Below, one piece after another: positions 25,600 to 36,949 of a DNA stretch of 64,000 nt (positions are counted from its first letter, which is position 1; every line of letters starts with the position of its first letter). Source of the DNA: Hermatobates lingyangjiaoensis (lineage: Eukaryota; Arthropoda; Insecta; Hemiptera; Hermatobatidae); the NCBI GenBank assembly GCA_026182355.1, contig JAPFBL010000105.1, forward strand, positions 186,001 through 250,000. Direction: 5' to 3'. The notes below the pieces were generated by a model. The model saw only the letters and a list, made by a program, of their open reading frames with translations, made no database searches and was not told where the DNA came from. The position numbers and the translations under genes were made by a program.

Positions 25600-25800
25600 T
25601 TTGGAAAGTCGGGGTCAGTGAACCCCCAAGATGTAGTAAATCAACAAGGCTTGAACAGTGGAACCGTTGACAGTTCTCCCCTCCTGCCGTAAATCACACC
25701 AGTGCCTTCCGAGCCTGGGTATCGTCAATGGGCTTCCGACCTGCCTCCATACAACAGGTTCTGCCTAATATCTCCAGTGATATATTGTGGCTCACAACAC
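25600..25800. other. GC-richer intronic island, possible cis-regulatory element
   Basis: Non-repeat block containing CCTTCCGAGCCTGGGTATCG and similar. No coding frame of note. Confidence 0.25.
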
Positions 25801-26199
25801 ACTCATCTCAATTCAGGTGCTAATTGATGGTTTATACCTTAAGATTATTCTTTCAGCAACAACAACAATATGGTTAAGTTCATTAACCATCAGATAGACG
25901 GTCATGATTTTGTGAGGAATCGTCTGAACTTCATTTGGGTGAAGACGAACCAAAGCTGTCTTTTATCTTAATATTAATCACTGCAAACTATTTTATAGTA
26001 TTATCATAGCATAGTACTATAAACCATAAGGATTCTACAAAATATTTTAGGTTTTGTACAGTTGTTGTTACGATGTACCAGTTTGTCGATGGTACACTAT
26101 ATTATACGATATTAATAAATTTCTATTTGTAGTATGAGGGTTCTCTTTGATAGATTAGTTTTACAATGATACATAAAAGCGGTAAAGTGCTCGTTAGCC

Positions 26200-26880
26200 T
26201 TTACCTCCCCTCGCGATATTGATATCCAGATTTTTTTGGATAGTCAAGCCGCTATCAAATCTTTGAGGGGAGTTAACACTACGTCTGAGGTAGTTGTGAA
26301 CTGTAGAAGACTCTTAGATCCTGTCAGAGGAGTCAAAAGTTAGCGTTATTTGGATTTTAGGACACTGGAACATTATAGACAACTGTAAGACTGATGAACG
26401 GACCAGGGAGGGCCCGTGTCTTATTTCGAAGCAACCATGGCCTTCCTGCAATTACAGAAGAAGTAATGAACTCCTATCCAAGAGTAGAGAAATGGTAGCC
26501 AATGTCATTGCTGTTTATACTAGACAGTGGCTAATAGAGAAGTATGCAACCAGGTTAGGTCTAGAGTCTATAGGCAAGGGACGTCTGCAGAGTATATCAA
26601 AGCGAGGAGGAGGCATCTGTTCTTCACTTTCCCTGTCAATGCCCTGGTCTGGCTCAAAGAAGGAGAGCGACATCAAGAGAGCACTTCTTTGGCAATCTTC
26701 AGAATTAGCATTCACTGGTATCAGAGATCTAATCAAGTTTATTGTAATCTCGGGATGGTTCAAGGGACTATGACAGGATAGAATAACCCTTTTCTACATT
26801 TGTGGTATCACGAAGGGCCTGTTTACAGCCTATATGGGATCCCTTCTGTAACGGACACTGTAATCTAACCTAACCTAATG
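26200..26880 (+). pseudogene. Non-LTR retrotransposon (jockey/I-like) RNase H domain and 3' end
   Basis: One frame around 26239 gives LDSQAAIKSL, the typical RNase H segment DSQAAIKAL of non-LTR elements, followed by a strand pattern ending in GHWNIIDNCKTDE (GHSGIEGNEKADE in intact elements) near 26365. Several frameshifts and stops make it non-functional. The 3' end (26802-26880) has GTGGTATCAC, GCCTATATGG and CTAACCTAACCTAA, closely matching the type A SINE tail. It is 5'-truncated, as usual for LINEs. Confidence 0.75.
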
Positions 26881-27533
26881 ATATACACAAACATAAATAC
26901 ATAAAAAGTACAATGATTATCACTCATACATTACACACTGATGGGTATTATTCAAAATGCCCGGGTATTTCAGGTTTCGAAATGTAAATGACGGCGGATA
27001 GTTGTTACTCTGTATCTATTATCTTCTTATCCAGCTGGTGATCACAGTAAATCTACAGAGTGAGGAAAGCTATAACATGATCTCTTAATTATAAGCAAAA
27101 AAAATGCTATTTTGATTGAATTGATATTTTATATGTTCATCAGTCTTTTAATTTGTAAAATTCTATTACGAAGTAGTCCACGTAAAGTTGTAAATACATA
27201 TTATTTTACAAATGCTTGAAATTGTGGAGATGTCTGACCGGTTTCACACATAGTGGACTTGATGTCGAACTAATCTTAGTCTACTATGATCAATAAAAGT
27301 GATTAGACGTTTACAACAAGATTTCTAGTAAATGGTGTTAGTAAAATGTACAATGTAATGATTAAAAATGTATGATACATAACAATACATAATACCTTAG
27401 TCCTTGTATGACTAATGAAACTGCTTGTTGTTTACAACAACAATTCATGAAATATAACGGACTTGTGTAATAATATAATGTGATGTTATCGTTGTTGTAA
27501 TTAGGATTACTACAGGCCATTGTTTTGTTGCAG

Positions 27534-27646
27534 ATTGATAAAAGAAGGATTGTGCGACAGAGCCAATGCTCCTTCAGTCAGCGCTATTTCACGTCTTCTT
27601 AGAGGTAACGACTCAGATGATCCGACGGAGAAGAAACTCCACGACG
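27534..27646 (+). CDS. Pax3/7: Pax3/7 exon: end of paired domain (RED helix 6) and start of linker
   Basis: The acceptor TTGTTGCAG precedes the first base, which completes the Arg codon split from 18459. The frame gives LIKEGLCDRANAPSVSAISR and LLRG, the canonical C-terminus of the paired domain, then an acidic/basic linker NDSDDPTEKKLHD. The donor is G|GTGAGT, leaving one base (phase 1). Together with the first visible exon this gives 126 paired-domain residues from GQGR to LLRG, the normal length. Gooseberry and vertebrate Pax3/7 carry a (H/Y)(S/T)IDGILG octapeptide shortly after this point. It is not encoded here. Confidence 0.95.
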
Positions 27647-28440
27647 GTGAGTGACCACTCAGTATTGTAGACTTAACGTAACTGTGTGACGACGTGAAGC
27701 TGGTCCAGCTCCAGCCATGCCTATCTTGTTTCACATCACCCAACCTCACAATCGCACCGGCAGCCAAAAACGTTATCATCATTTCTGCAACGCCTTTTGT
27801 TTACAATTCTCACAGAAGGGTTTAACCATTTCGTGTTTCAAAGTAAAACTTTCAAATTTCTACTTTATAAGTGAATAACTATTATTTTAGAATTAAAGTT
27901 ATTAATCTAAATAAAAAATTAAATATAGATTTAATATAAATTTAATTGTATTATAAAATTTTGAAAAAATATTGATCTCGAATTGAAACTATATTTACGA
28001 GTATTAAATAAAATCGTATATACTAACATACCAATAGAAAAAGAAATGATTTATTTATTTATTGTTATATGCAGGAACCCAAGTTGATTTCTTAATTTTT
28101 TTGTCAAATTCCGGGCACTCTAAAGTTGTCTTCAGTTATTTATTATAACAGTACTAGCTGTTACATGGTTCCAAACTTTCGTGGGTCATCATGTTAATTC
28201 AAGGACGTTTAAATTTAGCTATATTATATCAAACGAATGCATTATTTTGCTTCGGGACTCACTTTCTGATGATTAGGTTGTGTGATACTCCAGTACCATT
28301 GAGTTAAAACAAGGAGTTCTGTATTTATTTCACTGTGATTTTGTACTTCAAAAAGTTATTTTGTACATCATGTTGCCAAGTTCTGCTTCCATTGAAGGAA
28401 AGACTAATGCAATATGATATGAGAGTATATGTTTTTTTAA

Positions 28441-28660
28441 GGGGCCAGGTTAGCTCAGTGGTTAACATACTCGCCTCTGAGCTGATAGTACTGGGGTTGA
28501 TCTCCACATGGCGCTCGATTTATTCACAGGGGAGGTGACGTACATCGGGGAGGTACGTCGGTCCCGAGCCTGTACGATGTCAGGTACTTGTTAACGATCC
28601 CTACTCGAAATGTACTTGAGTTAGGTAACATTTATGACTCCTAATATAGAATCTGTAGAA
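28441..28660 (+). mobile_element. tRNA-derived SINE, tail truncated
   Basis: A good box A (GGTTAGCTCAGTGG) and box B (GGGGTTGATCTCC) head, body with ATGTCAGGTACTTGTTAACG, ending in TTAGGTAACATTTATGACTC without a clear tail. Confidence 0.75.
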
Positions 28661-28879
28661 TCACCGATCAAACAAAAACCCAGTAAACGGCTGACGTCAG
28701 CCTCTAGGGGATTGGTTTAAACAATAAAAAAAATGTGTTCTTTAAAGAATTCTCATGTGATATATGGTAGATCACTGACAGTTCAGTGTCGCGTGTTCAT
28801 TCAGAGTATAGTATTTAAAAATCCACATACTATTTTTCTTTGTATAATAATTTGTAATGTAATACTTAGTTTTTCTGTT

Positions 28880-29024
28880 TCAAAATTTATACTTCTGCCT
28901 ATAAAAAAGGTTTTAAATAAAGACCGAAACGTTGGCAATGAGAGTTCAATTTGAACCTAAAGAACTGACCGAGTCCCGATAAACTATAGTTTTGTTTCTA
29001 TTCCACAGTCGATACTTTTATCAA

Positions 29025-29064
<40 letters not shown>

Positions 29065-29341
29065 GAAGAACCACAATAAACACGTGATGTAATCAATGAA
29101 GTGTAAACCATAAGGAAAAAGGAAAGCAATAGAAAAAAATGCTGTGAGGCATTTCACTTTATGTCATCAGAGAGGAAACAAAGTAAAATCTAAGAACATG
29201 ATATAAAAATTATGACTTTATAAATGTTATAACTTTTATGTTACCTTTTTTATTTTTTACTTTGTTTGCTCTTTTATGGCATAAAGTGAAAGTCCTCATA
29301 GCATTTATTCTATTGTTTTCCTTTTTCTTTGTTATTTTTAC

Positions 29342-29375
<34 letters not shown>
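28880..29375. repeat. ACCGAAACGTTGGC copy, then an inverted pair of the CATAAAGTGAAAG family, with (TA)n
   Basis: The forward copy at 28880-29030 has GGTTTTAAATAAAGACCGAA ACGTTGGC: a GGT..ACC-type stem then GAAAC. (TA)n at 29027-29062. The inverted pair 29065-29340 is built on CATAAAGTG and CTTTATGTCATCAGAG. (TA)n at 29344-29375. Confidence 0.65.
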
Positions 29376-29379
<4 letters not shown>

Positions 29380-29589
29380 TATATATATTTATTAGTATTC
29401 TATAATTATTTAACAGAATCTATATACCAAAGCAATGAAGCATGAAATGTCCTCGTCTAAAGATTTGAAGCAATCACCTTAAATGGTTGAAATTAAAAGA
29501 TGTATAATATTTTTCTTCATCCTTTCAAATATTTGACATACCCAGTTAACTTCTTTAATGGACTTTCTACTTCAAAGGTTCCTTTCTAC

Positions 29590-29835
29590 TGAGTTTTGGG
29601 TCCAAGCTTGATCCACTTAGGGTATTTGACCATGTTGGAAACTAAATGTGTTTCAACACATTTGACAAGAGTCTTGTTGTCACATTGACATTGAGTTAAG
29701 ACAAGACTGTGGGGTTCCCATGCAGGGTTATTTTTTGTGGTTAGCAGCTGATGCGGGGCTTGTGAAAGTCGAGCCACGCGCGCCTTCTCTTCAAAGTACT
29801 CCGCCTCACCACAAAAAATACTTCACATCACTCCG
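29590..29835. other. GC-richer island with inverted Runt-like sites, possible regulatory element
   Basis: A 13-bp perfect inverted repeat, TATTTTTTGTGGT (29729-29741) and ACCACAAAAAATA (29808-29820), flanks a GC-rich core with ACGCGCGCC. Both arms contain TGTGGT, the Runt-family core. No repeat copy elsewhere. Confidence 0.3.
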
Positions 29836-31013
29836 ACCTTGCTACGAATTTTCTTTTTTTTTTATTTTGAATAGGTCATAAGTTGTCGCCTTCAAGCTAG
29901 CAACTGTCTAGGAACTGTTTCGACGAGATATTAACTACTTCCTTATTCATATTAACATCAAACTATAACCTAAATACAGACATACCTCTTATACGAAATA
30001 AATTTGTTTCTCAAGCGGTTTCGTAAAATATATCACTATTTACATAGAAATAGCCTAATGCATTCCAAGCCCCCGACACCCACCTCAAAATACACTTGAT
30101 AAATTAAAATAATGAAGGTACGTAATAACCAATATAATAATTGTTTTACATATAATAATAGTAAGAAGCATACAGATAAATCATAAAATGAAGTAATAAT
30201 ATGTAAAGTCATTTATCTTTGAGCGGCTGAGTGGCTCACGGTGAGTGAACGGGAAGGTATGGTGCGGGGGCATAGAATAGGAGACAAACGTTCTTAACTA
30301 CAAAATGTACATGTCGTATAAACACACGCAAACCACTTACTTTAAACTTTAATTAGAATTAGGAAATGAATAGAAAATTACTCCTTTAACTTTATAACTT
30401 CTGCCATTGTTTTAACATTTTATAACTATATCATGTTTTTAACTTTTTAGAACTTTTGTTCATAATTTTTTTTAATTTAACTTTTATGTTTTATATACAT
30501 TTGTTTTATTTCATTTTTCACTTGTTTTAACTGCATCGTCTGAGATAAGTTCCTTCTTGTCTGAGAGAATGCCCGGATAATGCTAGGATAATTCCAAGAT
30601 CTTCGGAAAATGCCTGGAAAAATTAACTTATAATTCTGAGATATATTTAAGTCTGAGAGCTGAGGAAAAGTGCGCGTACTTTGATAATTTGGCCTTCTGT
30701 ATAATTAAGCAAAGTTCTTAAAATCCGCACTCTTTTTCGAGAAAGACTTTTTGTAAGATGGAAATTTCGTAAGAAGAGGCTTTCATATGAAGAGGTACCA
30801 CTGTAGTAGATCTCTAGCATCACTTCAACCCCATCAGTATTCAAAACAACGGAAAAATTGAAAAAAAAACACGTTTTTCTTAAAGTACAGACACTTTATT
30901 AGTGACCTATTTACTTCTCAATTTGTGTGCAACTGGAGGGTTCATCAGAGAGACCATTTGTATTTTTACTTTTCAGCCAGTTTTAAAACCATGCTACATA
31001 GTATAATTATAAT

Positions 31014-31434
31014 AGATGCCCAGATTAGCTCAGAGGCAATGTGCTCGCCCCTGGTAGATCCGAGGTACAATAGTCACTCTGGTTCTCGATTTATTCGCGC
31101 GAGAAGTGGAAAAAATCACGGCACATGGTCCTTGTAGAAGACGTTAAGTCTGCTTTGACTTTCCCTGTATCTAAACCATTCAGCCATAACATAAAATCAA
31201 ATCAGGATGACGAGCTTAACGTGCATCCATTTGCCACTTCAAAATGGGACGTTAACTAGTCGGTACCTAGCCCGTACGTTGTTAGGTACTCGTTAAATAT
31301 CCTTAATCTAAATACACCAGAGTTAGGAAAAATTGAGGGCTCCCAATGTAGACTGTTTATAGTGTGGTACCACAAACAGCCAATGTTCGACTTCTGCCTG
31401 TTCTCTCGTGAAACTGCCACTGCAACCTAACCTA
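31014..31434 (+). mobile_element. tRNA-derived SINE, type A tail, with internal insertion
   Basis: Head with box A (GATTAGCTCAGAGG), body, and an extra segment of about 80 bp near 31150-31235. The tail has GTGGTACCACAAACAGCCAA and CTGCCACTGCAACCTAACC. Confidence 0.75.
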
Positions 31435-31514
31435 TGGTAGTAATCATACCCCTAGTCCACTAGTTAAACAAATGTAGAATGAAAGGGTAGATAGCAGCAT
31501 TTATGAAAAAAGAG

Positions 31515-31965
31515 TAAAGAAGATATATATAATATAAGCAGAAAGATCACAATAAAAAAACAAGTGATGCAATCAATGAAGTTTATAGCACAAGGAAAAA
31601 CGGGAAAACAATAGAAATAAATGTTCTGAGGCCTTTCAGTTTATGTCATCAGAAATCAATAAGACTCGACAAAGTAGTTCTTACTTTGTTTACTCTCTGA
31701 TGACATAAAGTGAAAGGCTTCAGAGTATTTATTTCTATTGTTTTCCCCTTTTTCCTTGTCGTCTAAACTTTATATATATATATATATTTATAATAAAGGG
31801 TTATTTATAAGGGTTACTTGCCGTTGCGCCTACAACGTGCTTGGTCTCCCATTCTCTTTTCTCCTGAAGACGGATTACCCGAAAATTTGAGTCTGTAAGT
31901 GTGTTTCCCTACTTTGTGTGTTGCTCTTTGTTAATCTCGAACTCGTATATATATATATATATATA
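31515..31965. repeat. Inverted pair of the CATAAAGTGAAAG family and a TCTCCTGAAGACGG copy
   Basis: 31530-31790 is a palindrome with TTTATGTCATCAGA and TCTGATGACATAAAGTGAAA in its arms. 31800-31960 is a forward TCTCCTGAAGACGGATTACC copy followed by (TA)n. Confidence 0.65.
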
Positions 31966-32285
31966 CACATAGTTCAATATAAACAAAGAAACATAGAGAA
32001 ATCAAAAGAACACACTTACAGTCTCTAATTTTCGGATTGAACCGTCTTCAGGAGAGATAAGAGAGGGAAACCAAGCGCACTGGTTCAGAGACGGTTGGAG
32101 ACCAACAGTGTTGCCGCATGCGCGCCCGTCTCTGAACCAGTGCGCTTGGTTTCCCTCTCTTATCTCTCCTGAAGACGGTTCAATCCGAAAATTAGAGACT
32201 GTAAGTGTGTTCTTTTGATTTCTCTATGTTTCTTTGTTTATATTGAACTATATTTGTCCGTTTTGGATCGTATTTCCAACGAAAA
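31965..32285. repeat. Near-perfect inverted pair of the TCTCCTGAAGACGG family
   Basis: Arms at 31968-32094 and about 32130-32255 are almost identical reverse complements, with a short GC-rich loop containing GCATGCGCGCCCG. The forward arm holds CTGAAGACGGTTCAATCCGA followed by AAATTAG. Confidence 0.75.
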
Positions 32286-32421
32286 AAAGTGTATATATAC
32301 ACATATATATGTGTGTGCGTGTGTGTGTGTGTAGATTAAGATATATAGAAAAATTTCTATATGTTTCTTAATCCTCATTGAACTTATATATATATATGTT
32401 CATATAATAAGTTCAATGAGG

Positions 32422-32423
<2 letters not shown>

Positions 32424-32475
<52 letters not shown>

Positions 32476-32605
32476 TAGCAGTTTGCTTCTCAAAGCGAGT
32501 ACTTCGCACTTCTTCCCGATGACGACGGATGTCGAAATATCGAAGTGAGTTCTGTAGTGACTTTCTGTGTTCTTTCCTATGTGTTTAAAGTTTATATATA
32601 TAATA
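32424..32605. repeat. (TA)n and a GTCGAAATATC-family copy
   Basis: (TA)n at 32424-32473. The forward copy has CCCGATGACGACGGATGTCG and AAATATCGAAGTGAG. Confidence 0.65.
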
Positions 32606-32835
32606 AGGTAAAAAATTTAAGAATAATTTGGGAGTTTATAACAAAACACCAGTATAATTAAAAATTATAATCCCTAAGTGCTGGCCTGTGTTTTTAAGTG
32701 ACGAAGAAAATTGCTTTCAGATTTTGAATCTAGAAAATTCACCAAATCTTGATTACATAAAATAGATATTGTATGAAAAGGTTGATTCATTATTGAATTA
32801 GTTATATATAAAGAAAGTTACTCCACTGTTGAAGT

Positions 32836-33030
32836 TATTTGGCGGTGACCGGTAGCGTGCAGTCCACCTGTTGGAGTCAACAAGGCCGACTCAACTCCGT
32901 GCCACTATTAAGACGAGACGCTGACTCCACGAAATCCTCCCCTTATTTCAGAAAACGCCGCATTCTTTCCAAAGTGGACTTCATCAAACAGCCTCAACAA
33001 TACCACTTCTATAATACCTTTTTGTACTTT
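32836..33030. other. GC-richer island, possible regulatory element
   Basis: Contains an E-box CACCTG and GTTGGAGTCAAC/GACTCAAC partial repeats. An open frame of 67 codons has no ATG of its own, no splice fit to the Pax exons and no recognisable domain. Confidence 0.25.
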
Positions 33031-34199
33031 TAAGATATGATATTGCTCCATTCACTCTACATCTTTAAACCGGTGAAATTATCAACTTTAAGTTATTTTA
33101 TAAAAATTGTTAAATATTCACATATTTATAATTATAAATTCATAGATTTTTCTTAATTATTATAAATTTTATTGGTCTAATTTGATATTTTTATTAAAAT
33201 AAATTTCAATTCATTTGGAATTCATCCAAATACTCTAAAATACAAATAGCCCACACCTGATTCTTAGAAACTTCTCAATTTTCTGGAATAATATTCTTGT
33301 TACTCCTTCTACACTATATAATATATTTTCAGTAGGTTAAAACATATTTGATTGTCGTATAAATTTATATTTGTTCTAAATTTTATATTCATTTTAATTT
33401 ATATTTTATTTATTTCTTTTCCTGAACTTTTGGGCAAGCGGTTTTAGGTAATAAGTTCTAGTATATATTCAAAAATAAAACATGGTTTCCATATCTAAAC
33501 ATATACTAATATTTTAAACAAAATACTAAAAGTTCTTGCCAGATACTGTACAAAATAAATGATTAAACAGGTATAACGACATAATAAACAAAAACCTATA
33601 ATTTCCATACAAATAACCATAAAATCACACAGAACCTTTCGTTTAATAGTAAAAATCATATTGGTGTTCATTTAATATTTTTATTAAAAAAAAGACAATT
33701 TACTTAGGTTTTAGCCATATTCTGTGCAATACATATGGTTAAACAGGTGTAACAACATTACAAACACTTAAATAAAATTCCCATACGGGTAACCATGAAA
33801 TCACAATAACCTTTCCTTTATTCGAAAAAACCATATTAGTATTCATTTGACAGTTATAATTATAAAAAAAGTCTATTTCACTTAGAACTGGATATTTCAC
33901 CAAACTCGATATTTATCAAAAACATAGAAGCTCTTCTATAGGAAGAAAAAGTTCATTCCACAAACTTCAATATTACCCAAAAATAATGTCATTCATAAAC
34001 ATAAGAAAATCTGCATGTGATATTAAACTTTGTTGAATGGTGTAACATATAGATCGATTAGAACATTTTATTAGACAAACCTATCATACCATGAAAAGAA
34101 TAAAAAATTATATGTTTGATATGCTCTATTGGCGTTGATTTTATTTATGATAAATAAGATTTTATTCTTCTTACATTACAAGTGGTTAAATCATTTCAT

Positions 34200-35103
34200 T
34201 ATTCCTCTAAAGATTATATTATTTCAGTGAATTTACTCCAAAAATTTCAAAGTGAATGTAAACAATGCAAATAAATATCAATAAATTCGACAAGTACAGG
34301 AGGTGATCCGTTAGTCAAGGATAAAGAGTTTTTATCCCGTTATTGATTTTGGCCGCGATTAAAACTTCATGATTTTTTTTATAAATTTCTAATTTTTTAT
34401 TCCATTTTTCAAAAAGTTTTCATGATTTTTTTTAATGAGCTGTTTAGCGCCAAAAAACATTTTCTCAAAACAAAAAATGTACTGTAACGTCGTTTTTGTG
34501 AATGTAATTTTAAAAATGATGATATCAAGTTATTTTCCACATAAAGTTATATTTTAGGTATAGTTCCATTTTGATCCTTTAAACAATATGGCTTGTATCG
34601 CTCCCACAATCTTTCAGATGGAATTATATGTCAAACTATTTAGATTTTATTAAAAAAAAATATTCTCGTTGTTTTAAAAATCTTAATATATTTTTCGTTT
34701 ATTGCAAACTCAAAGATAATACCAAAATTTATAGTTAGTAGTTAGTAGAGTTAGTTTCAAACTCTAGAGTTAGTAGTTTAGAAGTAAAAAAATGTAGCCT
34801 AAAAACAGGTTTATGGCAAAAAAAGGTAATTTTCCGTCATACATAATTCCTCCCAAACAATAGGCATCATCTACACTATGGGGCCCATTTTTGTGTAAAG
34901 CATCAACTTATCAATCAAACATTCTGGACCGTAGCGTGGTAACGAACTTTGGATACATACTAACCCATCCACACACACACACAGACATCATGAAAAAAAC
35001 TTCATAAAACGATTTTTGGGACCTCAAAACATGTAATTCCGTTAAAATCTCGAGATCGAATTTTTTCATGATCACCATACTTTACTTATAGTAAAGTAAA
35101 AAA
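34200..35103 (-). mobile_element. Long repeat, second copy of element at 60357 (unclassified DNA element)
   Basis: Read on the minus strand it begins with the self-complementary ACTTTACTATAAGTAAAGT (near 35078-35098), then CGAGATTTTAACGGAATTAC and GGTCCC, matching 60357 onward in order for about 850 bp (including GGGCCCCAT and AACGTTACAG-type segments). There is no coding capacity, so it is probably a non-autonomous element. The outer end is unclear. Confidence 0.55.
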
Positions 35104-35329
35104 CTAAAATTCCCATACTATAACTATATAATCACAGAGAATCTTTCTTTAATAGTAAAAATAATATTGGTATTTACTTCACATTTTAATTATTAAAGAA
35201 TGCCATTTCACTTAGAATTTACTCAGGTACTGTATAATACAAATCGTTAAACAGGTATATCCATATTATAAACAGAACTGTCTGGTTAAGTGTAGTTACT
35301 ATGTTCAGTTAGGTCTTGTTTTGTGTTGA

Positions 35330-35640
35330 GTAGGATACCAGTGTATTATTAGGCATGCTGAGAAGGTTTCTCTTCAGGATTAGCGAGAGTTTCCACGGGT
35401 GAGAGGGTCAGGGTGCCTTGATTAGGTTTGCTGCAGGCGGCATGAAAGCCTGGGAGGTAGCAAAAGTTGGCCTAACGATCGCCTGCTTCTTCACTAATAT
35501 TCTCAATAAAAGGGTTATAAGTGATTAAGGCATCATGGGAATTGATTCGTTGTAATGGTCCCCTACCTTCTGGGAACATTACCCGCCCTAATCTTCTCTT
35601 CCAAATTAATTCCTGGACCTCCCACCTAACACTCTGATGA
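35330..35640. other. GC-richer island, possible cis-regulatory element
   Basis: Non-repeat block with homeodomain-like cores GGATTAGCG and TTGATTAGG, and GATTAAGG. No coding frame. Confidence 0.3.
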
Positions 35641-35694
35641 CCCTATCCATAGGTTATTTATAAACACAACTCCAGCAATTTTGCCAACACCAAA

Positions 35695-36175
35695 CTTATT
35701 GTTATCTATAACAATAAATTAGTACCTTACTTGAATAAAGACAACATTTTTAATGGTGTATCATTTTAATGGTGTTGAATGGTTTATTTTAATGGTGTAT
35801 AATAAATTAGTATCTTACTTGAGTAAGGACAATATTTTGAATGATGTTATCTATAAAATGGTATCTTACTTTAGTAAGGACAATATTTTAAATGATATTA
35901 TCTATAACAATAATTAGTATCCTACTTGAATACGGACAATATTTTGAATGGTGTTATTTATAACACTAAATTGGTATATTACTTGATTAATGACAATATT
36001 TTGTATAATGTTATCCATAACAATGAATTGGTATCTTACTTGGGTAAGGACAATAGTTGGAATAATGTTATCTTTAACACTAAATTAGTATCTTACTTAG
36101 TTAAGGACAATATTTTGAATAGTGTTATCTATAAAACAATGAATTCGTATCTTACTCGGGGAAGGTCAATATTTT
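35695..36175 (+). repeat. 57-bp minisatellite, about 8 units, open in one frame
   Basis: The unit carries GACAATATTTTGAATGGTGT, TATCTATAACA and TTAGTATCTTACTTG. Because 57 is divisible by 3, 35926-36201 is an open frame repeating DNILNGVIYNTKLVSYL-like 19-residue units. A stray further unit sits at 40573-40640, beyond the Helitrons. Confidence 0.8.
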
Positions 36176-36214
36176 GGAAAATAAAACATATAGGACTTTA
36201 ATAATATACATCAT

Positions 36215-36362
36215 CCCAACTAGCAGCCAGAAACACGAATGGTTATAGCCGCAGCAATGCTGGGGTGGGGGTAATATTTCTATTACCGCCATAAGGACGT
36301 CAGGACATTGTGGACAAAGTAAACGTTGTGCTGACCCTCTGTCCTCAGCTAACAGACTCATT
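36215..36362. other. GC-richer island, possible regulatory element
   Basis: Block with CTATTACCGCCATAAGGACG and GGACATTGTGGACAAAG. Non-coding, single copy in the window. Confidence 0.25.
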
Positions 36363-36949
36363 TTCTCCTTTCTCTTCTGATATCTACAGCTTTCAACACA
36401 AGTAATTACTCATTTCTCTCCCTTCAAAATTGTAACTAATATTTGCTCTTTTCGCCTTATGCTGTCCCTGAATCGTATTTACTTCCTAAAGTGAAACTCA
36501 CAAAAGCCTGCTCATGCTATTATACACTGACAATACAATTATTCCTACAAAGCCTCTTACATAATTTCGTATCCCTCACATCGTGATTTCATAACACAGA
36601 CACAATTGTTTTTGCATTCTTTCACTTTTCAAATTTTTTCAAGAATATTCATCATTTGCATTTCATTAAAAAATCAAGAATACTTTCCAGCTTCTTTTCA
36701 ATTTCTCCTTTAAATGGTAAATAATTTTTGTAATGAATATTCTTTACCATTTAATATTTACATTTAAAATCTACCATTTCTATTTTAATAGATATTTTCC
36801 TTGGATTCAGCTCCTCATACGTTAGGTATCATTTGATTGATGTCTATTTGATGACATCAATCATATCACTAATTATATTATATACCATAATTATTGGTGA
36901 TATATAATTACTATTATGACCATTATTATTACTATTACTATTATTACTA

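Larger units (their letters stand above)
18460..27533 (+). other. Pax3/7 intron, 9.1 kb, splitting the paired domain
   Basis: Donor AG|GTACT, acceptor TTGTTGCAG. Contents listed separately: GC-richer islands (18690-19015, 19880-20012, 25600-25800), inverted-pair repeats (20090-22640), a SINE (24113-24395) and a LINE remnant (26200-26880). 22680-23050 and 24400-25590 are AT-rich with no gene. A stretch at 24640-25000 shares text with 33900-34300. Confidence 0.85.

Noticed and set aside
32833..33033. Alternative Pax exon at 32833-33033
   Set aside because: No acceptor/donor pair gives a phase that fits, and the residues have no Pax-like features.
34614..34640. SDGIIC frame as an octapeptide exon
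   Set aside because: It lies inside the long repeat and its copy at 60357-61340 does not conserve it.
35695..36175. CRISPR-like array
   Set aside because: Direct tandem units with no spacers, in an insect genome: a minisatellite.
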